From positions 124,001-188,000 of the forward strand of contig NZ_JALQEM010000018.1 of assembly GCF_023630705.1 (NCBI RefSeq): DNA of 64,000 nucleotides. Direction: 5' to 3'. The translations under genes were made by a program, and so were the position numbers. Of the stretch, positions 30,649 to 41,306 are shown one piece after another (the first letter of the stretch is position 1; each line of letters starts with the position of its first letter). The DNA is from Caballeronia sp. GAFFF1. GTDB taxonomy: Bacteria; Pseudomonadota; Gammaproteobacteria; Burkholderiales; Burkholderiaceae. The notes beneath the pieces were generated by a model. That model made no database searches, had not been told where the DNA came from, and worked only from the letters and a program-made list of their open reading frames with translations.

Positions 30649-31124
30649 CAGACGTAGCGGACAGCGATGATTTCGTACTCGCGCGCGCCGCCCGGCGCCT
30701 GCACCGACGCGACGTCGCCTTCCGACTTCGAAATCAGCGCGCGCGCAATCGGCGAGCTCACCGAGATCAGGCCGTGATCGATATCCGCTTCGTCGTCGCC
30801 GACGATCTGGTACGTCACGGTGTCGCCGGATTCCAGGTCTTCGAGTTCGACGGTCGCGCCGAACACCACGCGGCCGTCGGCATCCACGGTGGTCGGGTCG
30901 ATCACTTGCGCCGCCGCCAGCTTCGATTCGAGTTCGGCGATCCGGCCCTCGATGAAGCCCTGCTTTTCCTTCGCGGCATCGTATTCTGCGTTTTCAGACA
31001 GATCGCCCTGCGCGCGCGCTTCCGCGATCGCGTTGATGACCGCCGGACGCTCGACAGACTTCAGGCGTTGCAATTCGTCGCGCAGCAACTCCGCGCCGCG
31101 CTTGGTCAAGGGAATCGTGCTCAT
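30648..31124 (-). CDS. greA: Transcription elongation factor GreA
   Basis: A 158-residue factor that enters the RNA polymerase secondary channel and stimulates cleavage of backtracked RNA. The ATG at 31124 gives [20 protein letters not shown]; longer frames are not supported. The N-terminal coiled coil has acidic tip residues in [19 protein letters not shown], and the C-terminal FKBP-like domain includes [20 protein letters not shown]. It lies 114 bases after carB. Confidence 0.96.
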   Translation of the reverse strand: MSTIPLTKRGAELLRDELQRLKSVERPAVINAIAEARAQGDLSENAEYDAAKEKQGFIEGRIAELESKLAAAQVIDPTTVDADGRVVFGATVELEDLESGDTVTYQIVGDDEADIDHGLISVSSPIARALISKSEGDVASVQAPGGAREYEIIAVRYV

Positions 31125-31238
31125 AGACAGCCCAAAACAAAAAACAGCCGTAAAAAAATTACCGCGGTTAGCGCATCTCCCGTATGAGGAGATACCGCTC
31201 AACCGCGGCTCGTGTTACTTAGACCAGTCGTCGAAGCC

Positions 31239-34200
31239 TTAGTTTAGGCGAGCATGCAAGCCTTGTAAATCATAGACTTCCAAATCACGCAGATAACGCA
31301 GGCCTTCCACGGCGGCACGCGCGCCCGACATCGTCGTGTAGTACGTGACCTTGTTGGCCTGCGCGCTCATGCGGATGGAGCGCGAATCGGCGATCGCCGC
31401 GCGGGTTTCATCGACCGTCGTGAAGACGAGCGCGATCTCGCCGTTCTTGATCATGTCGACGATATGCGGCCGGCCGTCCTTCACCTTGTTGACGACCTTG
31501 ACCGGCACGCCCGCCGCCGCGATGGCCGCAGCCGTGCCCTTGGTCGCGACGATCGGATAGCCGAGCTCGTGCAGCATGCTCGCCACTTCCACCGCCTTCG
31601 GCTTGTCCGCGTCCATCACGGTCAGGAGCACCGTGCCCGATTCCGGCAAGCGCGAGCCCGCCGCCAATTGCGACTTGAAGAGCGCCTCGCCAAAGGTGCG
31701 GCCCACGCCCATCACTTCGCCGGTCGAACGCATTTCCGGCCCGAGAACCGGATCGACGGTCGGGAACTTGACGAACGGGAACACCGCTTCCTTCACGCTG
31801 AAGTACGGCGGCACGACTTCCTTCGTCACGCCTTGCTGCGCGAGCGTCTGACCGACCATGGCGCGCGCGGCGATCTTCGCGAGCGGCAGGCTCGTGGCCT
31901 TCGACACATACGGCACCGTGCGCGATGCGCGCGGATTCACTTCCAGCACGTAGATGACGTCCTTCTTCGTGCCGTCTTCCTGCGTAACCTGCTGGATGGC
32001 GAACTGCACGTTCATCAGGCCGACGACGTTCAACGCCTTGGCCATCGCTGCGGTTTGGCGCTTCAGCTCGTCGACGGTCGCATCCGACAACGAATACGGC
32101 GGCAGCGAACAGGCCGAATCGCCCGAATGCACGCCCGCCTGTTCGATATGCTCCATCACGCCGCCGATGAACACCGCTTCGCCGTCCGAGATGCAGTCGA
32201 CGTCGCATTCGATCGCGTCGTTCAGGAACCGGTCGAGCAGCACCGGCGAATCGTTCGACACCTTCACGGCCTCGCGCATATAGCGTTCGAGGTCGCGCGG
32301 CTCGTGCACGATTTCCATCGCGCGGCCGCCCAGCACGTACGAAGGACGCACGACGAGCGGATAACCGATCTCTTCCGCGAGCTTCAGCGCTTCGTCTTCG
32401 GTGCGCGCGGTGCGGTTCGGCGGCTGACGCAGATCGAGATCCTTCAATAGCTTCTGAAAGCGTTCGCGGTCTTCGGCGGCGTCGATCATGTCCGGCGACG
32501 TGCCGATGATCGGCACGCCGTTCGCCTCGAGGTCCAGCGCGAGCTTGAGCGGCGTCTGGCCGCCGTACTGCACGATCACGCCGACCGGCTTTTCGAGATC
32601 GACGACTTCGAGCACGTCTTCGAGCGTCAGCGATTCGAAGTAGAGGCGGTCGGAGGTGTCGTAGTCCGTGGACACGGTCTCCGGATTGCAGTTGACCATG
32701 ATGGTTTCATAGCCGTCTTCGCGCATGGCGAGCGCGGCGTGAACGCAGCAGTAGTCGAACTCGATGCCCTGTCCGATCCGGTTCGGCCCGCCGCCGAGCA
32801 CCATGATCTTCTTCTTGTCCGTCGGGTTCGCTTCGCACTCTTCCTCGTAGGTCGAGTACATGTAGGCTGTTTTCGTCGCGAATTCGGCCGCGCACGTATC
32901 GACGCGCTTGTACACCGGACGCACCTTCAGTTCATGGCGCTTCTTGCGCACGTCGGCTTGCGTCGAGCCCGTGAGCTTCGCGAGACGCCGATCCGAGAAG
33001 CCGCTCTTTTTCAGATACAGCAGTTCGTCGCGCGTGAGACTTTCGAGCGTGCGGCCTTGCAGCGCCTTTTCCTTTAGCACGATCTGTTCGATCTGCGCGA
33101 GGAACCACGGATCGATCGACGTTTCCTCGAAAATTTCTTCGGGCGTGAGGCCGAGACGGAACGCGTCGCCGAGATACCAGATGCGGTCCGGGCCCGGCTC
33201 GCCGATCTCACGGATCACTTCGTCGCGGCTCGTGGTCTTCTCGTCGAGACCGTCCACGCCGACTTCCAGACCGCGCAGCGCCTTCTGGAACGACTCCTGG
33301 AACGTGCGGCCAATGGCCATCACTTCGCCGACCGACTTCATCTGCGTCGTGAGACGCGAATCGGCTTCGCGGAATTTCTCGAACGCGAAACGCGGCACCT
33401 TCGTCACGACATAGTCGATGGTCGGCTCGAATGATGCCGGCGTCTGCCCGCCGGTGATTTCGTTCTTGAGCTCGTCGAGCGTATAGCCGCAGGCGAGCTT
33501 CGCGGCGACCTTGGCGATCGGGAAGCCCGTCGCTTTCGATGCCAAAGCGGATGAGCGCGACACACGCGGATTCATTTCGATGACGACCATGCGGCCGTCG
33601 ACCGGGTTGATCGCGAACTGCACGTTCGAGCCGCCCGTGTCCACGCCGATTTCGCGCAGCACCGCGAGCGACGCGTTACGCAGCACCTGATACTCCTTGT
33701 CGGTGAGCGTCTGCGCGGGCGCGACGGTGATGGAGTCGCCGGTATGCACGCCCATCGGATCGAGGTTTTCGATCGAGCACACGATGATGCAGTTGTCCTT
33801 TTTATCGCGGACCACTTCCATCTCGTACTCTTTCCAGCCGAGCAGCGATTCTTCGATCAGGAGCTCGCGCGTCGGCGACAAATCGAGACCGCGACGGCAG
33901 ATTTCCTCGAACTCTTCCTTGTTGTACGCAATGCCGCCGCCCGATCCGCCGAGCGTGAACGACGGCCGGATCACGGTCGGATAGCCGCCGCTGCCGGTCG
34001 CTTCGGCAATCTGCGCCTGCACGGCGAGCGCCTCTTCCATCGAATGCGCGATGCCCGACTTGGCCGAACCGAGGCCGATCTTGGTCATCGCGTCCTTGAA
34101 CTTCTGGCGGTCTTCCGCCTTGTCGATGGCTTCCGGCGATGCGCCGATCAGCTCGACGTTGTACTTTTCCAGCACGCCGTGATGGAACAGGTCGAGCGCG

Positions 34201-34493
34201 CAATTGAGCGCGGTCTGCCCGCCCATGGTCGGCAGGATCGCATCGGGCCGCTCTTTCGCGATGATGCGTTCGACCACTTCCCACGAGATCGGCTCGATGT
34301 AGGTGACGTCCGCCGTGTTCGGGTCGGTCATGATCGTCGCGGGATTGCTGTTCACGAGAATGACCTTGTAGCCTTCCTCGCGCAGTGCCTTGCACGCCTG
34401 CGCGCCGGAATAGTCGAACTCGCACGCCTGACCGATGATGATCGGGCCCGCGCCGATGATGAGAATGCTCTTGATGTCTGTGCGCTTCGGCAT
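31239..34493 (-). CDS. carB: Carbamoyl-phosphate synthase large subunit
   Basis: Makes carbamoyl phosphate from bicarbonate, ATP and ammonia passed from CarA, for pyrimidines and arginine. It has 1084 residues. Two homologous ATP-grasp halves begin [20 protein letters not shown] and [20 protein letters not shown], and a C-terminal MGS-like allosteric domain covers about the last 140 residues. It is complete, 21 bases downstream of carA. Confidence 0.98.
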   Translation of the reverse strand: MPKRTDIKSILIIGAGPIIIGQACEFDYSGAQACKALREEGYKVILVNSNPATIMTDPNTADVTYIEPISWEVVERIIAKERPDAILPTMGGQTALNCALDLFHHGVLEKYNVELIGASPEAIDKAEDRQKFKDAMTKIGLGSAKSGIAHSMEEALAVQAQIAEATGSGGYPTVIRPSFTLGGSGGGIAYNKEEFEEICRRGLDLSPTRELLIEESLLGWKEYEMEVVRDKKDNCIIVCSIENLDPMGVHTGDSITVAPAQTLTDKEYQVLRNASLAVLREIGVDTGGSNVQFAINPVDGRMVVIEMNPRVSRSSALASKATGFPIAKVAAKLACGYTLDELKNEITGGQTPASFEPTIDYVVTKVPRFAFEKFREADSRLTTQMKSVGEVMAIGRTFQESFQKALRGLEVGVDGLDEKTTSRDEVIREIGEPGPDRIWYLGDAFRLGLTPEEIFEETSIDPWFLAQIEQIVLKEKALQGRTLESLTRDELLYLKKSGFSDRRLAKLTGSTQADVRKKRHELKVRPVYKRVDTCAAEFATKTAYMYSTYEEECEANPTDKKKIMVLGGGPNRIGQGIEFDYCCVHAALAMREDGYETIMVNCNPETVSTDYDTSDRLYFESLTLEDVLEVVDLEKPVGVIVQYGGQTPLKLALDLEANGVPIIGTSPDMIDAAEDRERFQKLLKDLDLRQPPNRTARTEDEALKLAEEIGYPLVVRPSYVLGGRAMEIVHEPRDLERYMREAVKVSNDSPVLLDRFLNDAIECDVDCISDGEAVFIGGVMEHIEQAGVHSGDSACSLPPYSLSDATVDELKRQTAAMAKALNVVGLMNVQFAIQQVTQEDGTKKDVIYVLEVNPRASRTVPYVSKATSLPLAKIAARAMVGQTLAQQGVTKEVVPPYFSVKEAVFPFVKFPTVDPVLGPEMRSTGEVMGVGRTFGEALFKSQLAAGSRLPESGTVLLTVMDADKPKAVEVASMLHELGYPIVATKGTAAAIAAAGVPVKVVNKVKDGRPHIVDMIKNGEIALVFTTVDETRAAIADSRSIRMSAQANKVTYYTTMSGARAAVEGLRYLRDLEVYDLQGLHARLN

Positions 34494-34514
34494 AACTGTG
34501 CTCTGTGATGTTCT

Positions 34515-35657
34515 TTATGCGGCGACCTTCTGCGCTTCCATCAGCTTGATGAAGCGGTCGAACAGATACGCAATGTCGTGCGGGCCGGGCGACGCTTCCG
34601 GGTGGCCCTGGAAGCAGAACGCGGGCTTGTCGGTCAGCGCGAAGCCTTGCAGCGTGCCGTCGAAAAGCGAGACGTGCGTGACCTTGGCGTTCGCGGGGAG
34701 CGTCGCGGCGTCTACCGCGAAGCCGTGGTTCTGCGACGTGATCACGACGCGGCCGTCTTCCATATCCTTCACCGGATGATTCGCGCCGTGGTGGCCGGTC
34801 TTCATCTTCGTGGTCTTTGCGCCGACGGCGAGCCCCATGATCTGATGCCCGAGGCAGATGCCGAACGTGGGAATGCCGCGCTCGATGAATTCGCGCGTCG
34901 CGGCGATCGCGTAGTCGCACGGTTCCGGGTCGCCTGGGCCGTTGGACAGGAAAATGCCGTCAGGATTGAGAGCGAGCGCATCTGCGGCGGTGGCTTCAGC
35001 CGGCAGCACGGTCACGTGGCAGCCGCGCTCGGCCAGCATGCGGAGGATGTTGTACTTGACGCCGTAATCGAACGCGACGACGCGGAATGTCGGCGCGTCC
35101 TGCGTGCCGTAGCCGCTGCCGAGGCGCCATTCGCGTTGCGTCCATTCGTAACGCTCTTTCGTCGACACGACCTTCGCGAGGTCCATGCCGGCAAGGCCGG
35201 GGAACGAGCGCGCGAGCCGCAGGGCTTCGGCTTCGTCGTCGCTGCCGGCGAGGATGCAGCCGTTCTGCGCGCCCTTGTCGCGCAGAATGCGCGTGAGCTT
35301 GCGCGTGTCAATGCCCGCAATGGCGGGGATGCCCTGCGCCTTTAGATAATCGGAAAGCGTTTGCTCGGAACGGAAGTTCGAAGCGAGCACCTGGAGGTCA
35401 CGGATGATAAGGCCGGCGGCATGGACTCGGCTGGCTTCGACGTCTTCGGCGTTGACGCCGACGTTGCCGATGTGCGGATACGTCAGGGTGACGATCTGGC
35501 GGGCGTAGCTCGGATCGGTCAGGATTTCCTGATAGCCGGTGATCGCGGTGTTGAACACCACTTCGCCGATCGTCGAACCTGCGGCGCCGATCGATTGACC
35601 ACGAAAGACCGTGCCGTCGGCAAGTGCGAGAAGTGCTGGGGAGAATGACGGCAACAC
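34515..35657 (-). CDS. carA: Carbamoyl-phosphate synthase small subunit (glutaminase)
   Basis: Hydrolyses glutamine to supply ammonia to CarB. AAGGAG lies 6 bases before a GTG at 35657 ([20 protein letters not shown]), giving 380 residues; an upstream GTG would overlap that binding site. The class I amidotransferase triad is visible: nucleophilic Cys in [13 protein letters not shown], and His/Glu in [13 protein letters not shown]. It is first gene of the carA-carB-greA-DUF4149 operon. Confidence 0.97.
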   Translation of the reverse strand: MLPSFSPALLALADGTVFRGQSIGAAGSTIGEVVFNTAITGYQEILTDPSYARQIVTLTYPHIGNVGVNAEDVEASRVHAAGLIIRDLQVLASNFRSEQTLSDYLKAQGIPAIAGIDTRKLTRILRDKGAQNGCILAGSDDEAEALRLARSFPGLAGMDLAKVVSTKERYEWTQREWRLGSGYGTQDAPTFRVVAFDYGVKYNILRMLAERGCHVTVLPAEATAADALALNPDGIFLSNGPGDPEPCDYAIAATREFIERGIPTFGICLGHQIMGLAVGAKTTKMKTGHHGANHPVKDMEDGRVVITSQNHGFAVDAATLPANAKVTHVSLFDGTLQGFALTDKPAFCFQGHPEASPGPHDIAYLFDRFIKLMEAQKVAA

Positions 35658-36008
35658 GGGAAGCTCCTTGGGGAACACCCTGTTACCGACCTGTCTGTCC
35701 GAAATTCAGGCGTGGGGCCGCGGCACGAAGCGAGCGCGGGCATCCTTGCGCGAGGGCGGCGGCTTACACGCGGGAAACTCGGGAATCGCGGCTCGGACCG
35801 GACTGTTCGCAGTAAGCGAACGAGGTTGCCAAGCGGACGATTGCGGCGTGCAGCGCGCGCTGCCAGGCGCAGCGAACGACGGTGTATGGGAGGTAGGCGC
35901 TAGGGTGCGGGTTGATATGCTCAAACCTTCGAATTATAGCGTGAAATCAGACGTTTCGCCAAATTTCGGAAGTCTCCGCTTGCCGTGCGTCCCGTTCTCG
36001 CGACACCT
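35658..36008. other. carA upstream region
   Basis: 351 bases with no convincing gene. It contains the carA promoter at 35933-35962 and a leader of roughly 270 bases. I see no clear attenuator, though a leader of this length leaves room for pyrimidine or arginine control. Confidence 0.5.
35933..35962 (-). promoter_or_regulatory. Candidate sigma-70 promoter for the carAB-greA operon
   Basis: TTGGCG (35962-35957) and a perfect TATAAT (35938-35933) on the minus strand, separated by 18 bases, about 275 bases upstream of the carA start. Confidence 0.55.
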
Positions 36009-37241
36009 CTACGATGCAGTTCGCCCGGTCTTGTGCAGCACGCGGCTCGGCAACACGTACCAAACCGCGCTCGCCAATTGCAACGCGATCAGAACGCTCC
36101 ACACCGTCACATGCGCGGCTGCCGGATAGTGACCGCCTTCCGGCGTCCAGCGCGAAAGCACTGCGCCCACGCCGACCTGAAAACCGAAGATCAGCAGGAA
36201 AATCACGAGCGTGAGCGTCGTCGTCGCCCGGCCGATCATGTGCGACGGGAAGTACTCGGCCATCACCGCGTAGCTCAAGATGCCGGTGCCGCCGAACACG
36301 CCGTAGGCAGCGAGCAGCGTCGCGGGCGGCAGCGGCACGCGCAGCACCATCAGCACCTGCACGAGAACGTAGAGCGCCATTCCTACGCCGCAGAACGCGT
36401 AGACGGACACGCCGCGCCGCTCCATGCCGCGCGCCGCCGCGCCGAAGCCGACGCACCCGAGCATCATCGCGAAGCCGAGCACCGACACGAGCGCGGCGGC
36501 GTGCGCGGGTGTCAAGTTCATCACGTCGAGCAGATAGGGGCGGATCCAGAGCGATTGCATCGCATAGAACACGCCCTGCGTGACGACGGAGAAAGACGCG
36601 ATCTTCCAGAACGCGCCGCTTTTCAGGATGTGCCAGGTGCCCTTGAACTGGCTGATGACGTCGGCCTGATGATGCGAGTCCGCCTTGCGAGGCGCGAAGA
36701 GCGCGATGGCTGCCGCGACGACGAGCGTGAACACGCCGAGGCCGATCGACACCTGCCGCCACGTCGTCGTCTGCAACAGCGAGGCGAGCGGCGAGCCGAC
36801 GACCACCCCGCCGAGTCCGCCGACCGCCATCGTGAAGCCATTGACGAGCGGCAGCCGCGCGACCGGAAAATGCTGCGCGGACGCCTTGAACGCCGCGCTC
36901 AGACAGACGGAGACGCCTACGCCGATCAGCAAGCGCCCCACCATCAATCCGCCCAGCCCGTGCGACGCGCCGAACGTCCAGATGCCGGCCGCCGCGAACA
37001 CCAGCATGCCGGCGGTGACGCGGCGCGGCCCGTAGTGGTCGAGCAGCACGCCGACCGGAATCTGCGCGATCGCGAAGCCGATGAAATAGAGCGACGTCAG
37101 CAAGCCGAGATCGGCGGCGGACAGACCGAGATCATGCGTGATGAGCGGCGCGAAGCCGAGGTTGACGCCACGAAACACGTACGAGACGAAATACCCGGCG
37201 GCAAAGAGGAAGAACACCCGGAGACGAACGGAGGACGGCAT
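36009..37241 (-). CDS. Major facilitator superfamily transporter
   Basis: A 410-residue protein with 12 predicted membrane spans. The N-terminus is MPSSVRLRVFFLFAAGYFVS, and the loop 2-3 motif region is PVGVLLDHYGPRRV, the MFS motif A pattern. It resembles sugar-phosphate or organic-anion MFS carriers but the substrate is not readable. It follows mltD's terminator and precedes the carA promoter, with no operon partner. Confidence 0.87.
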   Translation of the reverse strand: MPSSVRLRVFFLFAAGYFVSYVFRGVNLGFAPLITHDLGLSAADLGLLTSLYFIGFAIAQIPVGVLLDHYGPRRVTAGMLVFAAAGIWTFGASHGLGGLMVGRLLIGVGVSVCLSAAFKASAQHFPVARLPLVNGFTMAVGGLGGVVVGSPLASLLQTTTWRQVSIGLGVFTLVVAAAIALFAPRKADSHHQADVISQFKGTWHILKSGAFWKIASFSVVTQGVFYAMQSLWIRPYLLDVMNLTPAHAAALVSVLGFAMMLGCVGFGAAARGMERRGVSVYAFCGVGMALYVLVQVLMVLRVPLPPATLLAAYGVFGGTGILSYAVMAEYFPSHMIGRATTTLTLVIFLLIFGFQVGVGAVLSRWTPEGGHYPAAAHVTVWSVLIALQLASAVWYVLPSRVLHKTGRTAS

Positions 37242-37295
37242 GCGCTGGACAGTTGTTCTTTTGAAACGCCAGTTTAACTGCGCCGCGAAATGAAA

Positions 37296-37319
37296 ACGCC
37301 GTCACCTTGGTGACGGCGT
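37296..37319 (-). terminator. Intrinsic terminator of mltD
   Basis: Stem acgccgtcacc / ggtgacggcgt with a 2-base tt core, followed on the minus strand by tttcattt, 33 bases after the mltD stop. Confidence 0.75.
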
Positions 37320-37351
37320 GGAATAAGCAGAAAGCGCGAGCCGCGCTGCCC

Positions 37352-39004
37352 TTATTTCTTCTTGGCCTTGGAACCGGCGGAATGCGCGGCGGCGTGCTTT
37401 TCCGTCCTGGCCGGGGCAGCGGGCTTGGCGGAAGCGCCCGTCTTCGGCGAGATCGTAGCCGACACGCGCGTGAGCGTATGTCCCGGCGCCTTGCCGTGCG
37501 GCGTTTTCGCGGTGACATGGGTGCCGATTCGGCTGACGCCGCCCGACGAACGGCTCGACGCCGCCACCGTCTCGACGCGCACCGGGCCCGGCTCGGCAGG
37601 CACGGCACGACCGTACGGAACGTGCAGCACGACGACTTGCCCCGGCATGAACATATCGCGATGCGTATGGTTCCAGGCCCGCACTTGCGCCACCGACACG
37701 TTGTAACGGTCCGCCAGCGTCGCGATGGACTGCTTGCGGCGCACGCGAATGGCCATCTTGCGCGTGTCGGGCACGTCGCGCTCAACGGCCAGCATGGCGT
37801 TCGCGGCGACGTCGGCGCTGATGTCTTCGTCGTCGTCGTCCGTGCGCGGCACGACGATGGTCGATCCCGGCTTCAGACGCATGCCCGCCGGAATGCGGTT
37901 GACCGACATGAGCGTGTCCGCATCGACACCGATCTTCTCGGCGATCGCCGCAGGCCGCGCCCGCTCGGTCACTGTGTACGTGGTCCACGACGACAACGCG
38001 CCCGTGTACGACCCGAGGTTGCGCTGGAACGTGGCGGCGTTGTCGAACGGCAGCAAGATTTGCGGGTTCGTCGCGCCGAGAATGACCGGCTTCGAGAACG
38101 ACGGATTCAGCGAGCGGAATTCCTCGACGCTCATGCCGGCGAGCTTCGCAGCCATGGTCACGTCGATATCGCGCGCGGTCGTGACCGTGACGAAGTACGG
38201 GTGATTCGGAATGTCCGGCAGCGCGAGACCGTACTGCTGCGGATTCGTCACGAGGTTCTTGACGGCCTGCAGCTTCGGCACGTAATTGCGCGTCTCGTTG
38301 GGCATGCGCAGGCTTTCGTAGTCGGTCGGCAAACCGGCCGCTTCGTTGCGCGCAATGGCCCGCTGCACGTTGCCCTCGCCCCAGTTGTATGCGGCGAGCG
38401 CCAGGTGCCAGTCGCCGAACATGTCATGCAGACGCGAGAGATAGTCGAGCGCGGCGCTCGTCGACGCGAGCACGTCGCGGCGCTCGTCCTGCCACATGTT
38501 CTGCTTGAGGTTGTAGTCGCGGCCGGTGCCCGGCACGAACTGCCACATGCCGGCCGCCTTCGCGACGGACAGCGCCTGCGGGTTGTACGCCGACTCGATG
38601 AACGGCAGAAGCGCCAGTTCCGTCGGCATATGGCGCTGCTCAAGTTCCTCGACGATGTGATACAGGTACTTCTGCGAGCGCGTGGTCATGCGCTCGACGT
38701 AATCCGGACGCTGCGCGTACCAGTTCACCTGCATGTCGACGAGATCGCTTTGCAGGTCCGGAATCTGGAAACCATTGCGAATGCGGCTCCACAAGTCCGC
38801 GGAACCGGCGAGCGAAGTGACAGGCGTCTTGTCGACGTTGATGGTTTCCTTGGCGGCTGCGGTGCGGCGAATCGTGTCGGCGACTTGTTGCTGCGAGGCG
38901 GCGGTAGGAGTGGCGGAAGTAGGATCTGAGGCGGGCGCTGTCGGCCCCTGGCTGGCACACGCGGCCAGCGTCAGGACGGATAGCGCACTTAATGTTAGTC
39001 GCAT
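37352..39004 (-). CDS. mltD: Membrane-bound lytic transglycosylase MltD
   Basis: Outer-membrane lipoprotein that cleaves peptidoglycan glycan strands to 1,6-anhydro products. The ATG at 39004 opens MRLTLSALSVLTLAAC, with the lipidated Cys at residue 16; 550 residues. The SLT domain has the catalytic Glu in LLPFIESAYNPQALS and AAGMWQFVPGTGRDY. Two LysM repeats follow (about TYTVTERARPAAIAEKIGVD and RVRRKQSIATLADRYNVSVA). The C-terminus is a Lys/Ala-rich tail. mltD next to gloB is also the E. coli arrangement. Confidence 0.93.
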   Translation of the reverse strand: MRLTLSALSVLTLAACASQGPTAPASDPTSATPTAASQQQVADTIRRTAAAKETINVDKTPVTSLAGSADLWSRIRNGFQIPDLQSDLVDMQVNWYAQRPDYVERMTTRSQKYLYHIVEELEQRHMPTELALLPFIESAYNPQALSVAKAAGMWQFVPGTGRDYNLKQNMWQDERRDVLASTSAALDYLSRLHDMFGDWHLALAAYNWGEGNVQRAIARNEAAGLPTDYESLRMPNETRNYVPKLQAVKNLVTNPQQYGLALPDIPNHPYFVTVTTARDIDVTMAAKLAGMSVEEFRSLNPSFSKPVILGATNPQILLPFDNAATFQRNLGSYTGALSSWTTYTVTERARPAAIAEKIGVDADTLMSVNRIPAGMRLKPGSTIVVPRTDDDDEDISADVAANAMLAVERDVPDTRKMAIRVRRKQSIATLADRYNVSVAQVRAWNHTHRDMFMPGQVVVLHVPYGRAVPAEPGPVRVETVAASSRSSGGVSRIGTHVTAKTPHGKAPGHTLTRVSATISPKTGASAKPAAPARTEKHAAAHSAGSKAKKK

Positions 39005-39153
39005 GAACGTCTCGGCTTCCAAAAGATATGCTTGGAAATTTGGAGCCGATGGTACGGAACCGAACCTAGGACGTCAATAAGAATGCGCGTAAAACCCCTG
39101 CAAAATCTTGCATCTATCGCCGTTCCTAAAGTATTGCATTAAGTTCCCGGCGC

Positions 39154-40002
39154 TCAGCGGAAATTGTCCTTCCATCCGCGCAGCATGCGGAACGCTTCGG
39201 TGCGGCCGGCGACCGGCTCCTTGAACTGCGCGACAAGCGCCGCTCGAATTGCCGGCTGATCGACGCGCAAAAACGGATTTAGCGCTTTTTCGTGACCGAT
39301 GGTCGTGGGCAGCGTCGGCTTGCCGGCGGCACGCAGCGCCTGTGCTTCGTCGCTCCAGCGCGCGAGCGCCACACTGTCCGGCTCGCAGGCTCGCGCGAAG
39401 CGAATGTTCGACAGCGTGTATTCGTGCGCGCAATGCACGAGCGTCGCGTCGGGAAGCGCCGCGAGCGCGTCGAGCGAGGTGAGCATCTGCTGCGGCGTGC
39501 CTTCGAAAAGACGCCCGCAGCCGCTCGCGAACAGCGTGTCGCCGCAGAAGACGTGCGGCGTGCCGCTTCCGTCGTCTTCCCGAAAATACGCGATATGGCC
39601 GGCCGTATGGCCGGGCACATCCATGACGGTGAAGCTCACTTCTGGCTGGGCGATGCGTACCGTGTCGCCGCCGGCCAGCCGCCCAGTCAGATGCTCGATG
39701 CGCTCGCCGGCCGGCCCGTACACGGGAATGCCCTCGTCCGATCGGCTATCGAGCAATGCTTTCACACCGCCGACATGGTCGCGATGATGGTGCGTGAGTA
39801 AAATAGCGGTCAGCCGCCAGCCGCGTTCGGCGAGATAGGCCTCGACGGGCGCGGCGTCGCCCGGGTCGATCACGACGGCATCGCACGAATCCGACACGAG
39901 CCAGATGTAGTTGTCTTCGAAGGCCGGGACCGGCACGTACTCGAGTTCGCGCCTGGGCGCGCGTTTGGACGAATCTTCAGCAAACGAATCCATGGCGATC
40001 AT
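39154..40002 (-). CDS. gloB: Hydroxyacylglutathione hydrolase (glyoxalase II)
   Basis: Second step of methylglyoxal detoxification, hydrolysing S-D-lactoylglutathione. Metallo-beta-lactamase fold with the binuclear metal motif THHHRDH, then PGHTAGHIAY, FCGDTLFASGCGR and the C-terminal substrate-binding domain (GHEKALNPFLR). It has 282 residues from the ATG at 40002, or 279 from the ATG at 39993; the conserved fold begins at LEYVPVPAFEDNYIWL. The tail before it is longer than in E. coli. TATAAT at 40040-40035 (minus strand) is a likely -10. Confidence 0.95.
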   Translation of the reverse strand: MIAMDSFAEDSSKRAPRRELEYVPVPAFEDNYIWLVSDSCDAVVIDPGDAAPVEAYLAERGWRLTAILLTHHHRDHVGGVKALLDSRSDEGIPVYGPAGERIEHLTGRLAGGDTVRIAQPEVSFTVMDVPGHTAGHIAYFREDDGSGTPHVFCGDTLFASGCGRLFEGTPQQMLTSLDALAALPDATLVHCAHEYTLSNIRFARACEPDSVALARWSDEAQALRAAGKPTLPTTIGHEKALNPFLRVDQPAIRAALVAQFKEPVAGRTEAFRMLRGWKDNFR

Positions 40003-40019
40003 CTACGCGGCATCCGAAC

Positions 40020-40823
40020 ATGTCTGACCGAGCGATTATAGACTGGCCCGCCTGGACGAACTCCGCGCCCGGACGCTACGTGCTGGAGTGGGAGCAGGCG
40101 CAGCTCGACCGCGTGGTCTGCGATATCTTCGGCTATCACGCGCTTCAGCTCGGCATGCCGCAACTGGATGCCTTGCGCGAGAATCGCATGACCGGGCGCG
40201 CGCTCGTGCTCGACGCCGAAAGCGGCGCGAGCGCGCCGTACACGTTGCCGCGCACGTCCGCAAGAGGCGCGAGCGCGCCGGAAGGACGGAGCACGGTCTG
40301 GTGCGAATTCCTGGATTTGCCGTTCGAAGCACAGAGCGTCGACTTGCTCGTGCTGCCGCATACGCTGGAATTCTCGCGCGATCCGCACCGGCTATTGCGC
40401 GAAGCCGAGCGCGTGCTCGTGCCCGAAGGCCAGTTGATCATCCTGGGTTTCAATTCGCTCAGTCTGTGGGGCGCGCGGCAATCGCTCGGCAAGGTGGCGG
40501 GACGCCCGTTCGTGCCGGAAGCGCACGACATGATTGCGTTCACGCGCATCAAGGACTGGATCAAGTTGCTCGGCTTCGACCTTGAACGCGGGCGCTTCGG
40601 CTGCTATCGTCCGCCGCTGCTGACGGACAAATGGCTGCAGCGTTATGAATTCATGGAGCCCGCCGGCGACCGCTGGTGGCCCATTTTCGGCGCCGCTTAC
40701 ATGATCACGGCGGTGAAGCGCGTGCGCGGCATGCGGCTCATCGGTCCACGCAAGCTGAAAAAACCTGCGCTCGCGCCCGGACTCGCTCCGGTCGCGGCCC
40801 CGCACACTCGCAACGAGCATTGA
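40020..40823 (+). CDS. SAM-dependent methyltransferase, YafS-like
   Basis: A 267-residue class I methyltransferase. The N-terminus is [20 protein letters not shown], the central region [20 protein letters not shown] corresponds to the SAM-site strand 4 area, and [20 protein letters not shown] is the usual post-motif segment. Motif I is weak ([10 protein letters not shown]). E. coli has yafS in the same place between gloB and rnhA, so this is probably its orthologue. The substrate is unknown. Its stop overlaps the rnhA start (TGATG). Confidence 0.85.
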   Translation: MSDRAIIDWPAWTNSAPGRYVLEWEQAQLDRVVCDIFGYHALQLGMPQLDALRENRMTGRALVLDAESGASAPYTLPRTSARGASAPEGRSTVWCEFLDLPFEAQSVDLLVLPHTLEFSRDPHRLLREAERVLVPEGQLIILGFNSLSLWGARQSLGKVAGRPFVPEAHDMIAFTRIKDWIKLLGFDLERGRFGCYRPPLLTDKWLQRYEFMEPAGDRWWPIFGAAYMITAVKRVRGMRLIGPRKLKKPALAPGLAPVAAPHTRNEH

Positions 40824-41284
40824 TGACTGACGAATCCGCATCGGCCAAGGTAATCGACATCTATACTGACGGCGCCTGCAAAGGCAATCCCGGTCCGGGC
40901 GGCTGGGGCGCCCTTCTGCGTTTCGGCTCGCTCGAGAAGGAACTGTTCGGCGGCGAAGCCGCGACCACGAACAACCGCATGGAGTTGATGGCCGTCATCG
41001 CCGCGCTCGAGGCGTTGAAGCGGCCGTGCCAAGCCGTGATCCACACCGACTCGCAATATGTGCAGAAAGGCATCAGCGAGTGGATTCACGGCTGGAAGAA
41101 AAAGAACTGGATGACGGCCGCCAAGACGCCCGTGAAAAATGCCGACTTGTGGAAGCGCCTCGACGCGCTCGTCGCGCAGCACGAGATTGAATGGCGCTGG
41201 GTCAAAGGACACGCCGGCCATCCCGAGAACGAACGCGCCGATGCGCTCGCCAATCGCGGCGTGACATCGCTTGCCGAAAGCTGA
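40823..41284 (+). CDS. rnhA: Ribonuclease HI
   Basis: Cuts RNA in RNA-DNA hybrids, removing R-loops and primers. It has 153 residues from the ATG at 40823. All four acidic active-site residues are visible: Asp in [17 protein letters not shown], Glu in NNRMELMAV, Asp in [12 protein letters not shown] and Asp in NERADALAN. The basic handle is [10 protein letters not shown]. It starts inside the methyltransferase stop codon, so translation is probably coupled. Confidence 0.97.
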   Translation: MTDESASAKVIDIYTDGACKGNPGPGGWGALLRFGSLEKELFGGEAATTNNRMELMAVIAALEALKRPCQAVIHTDSQYVQKGISEWIHGWKKKNWMTAAKTPVKNADLWKRLDALVAQHEIEWRWVKGHAGHPENERADALANRGVTSLAES

Positions 41285-41306
41285 ACGCAGCACTACACCG
41301 AACCTC

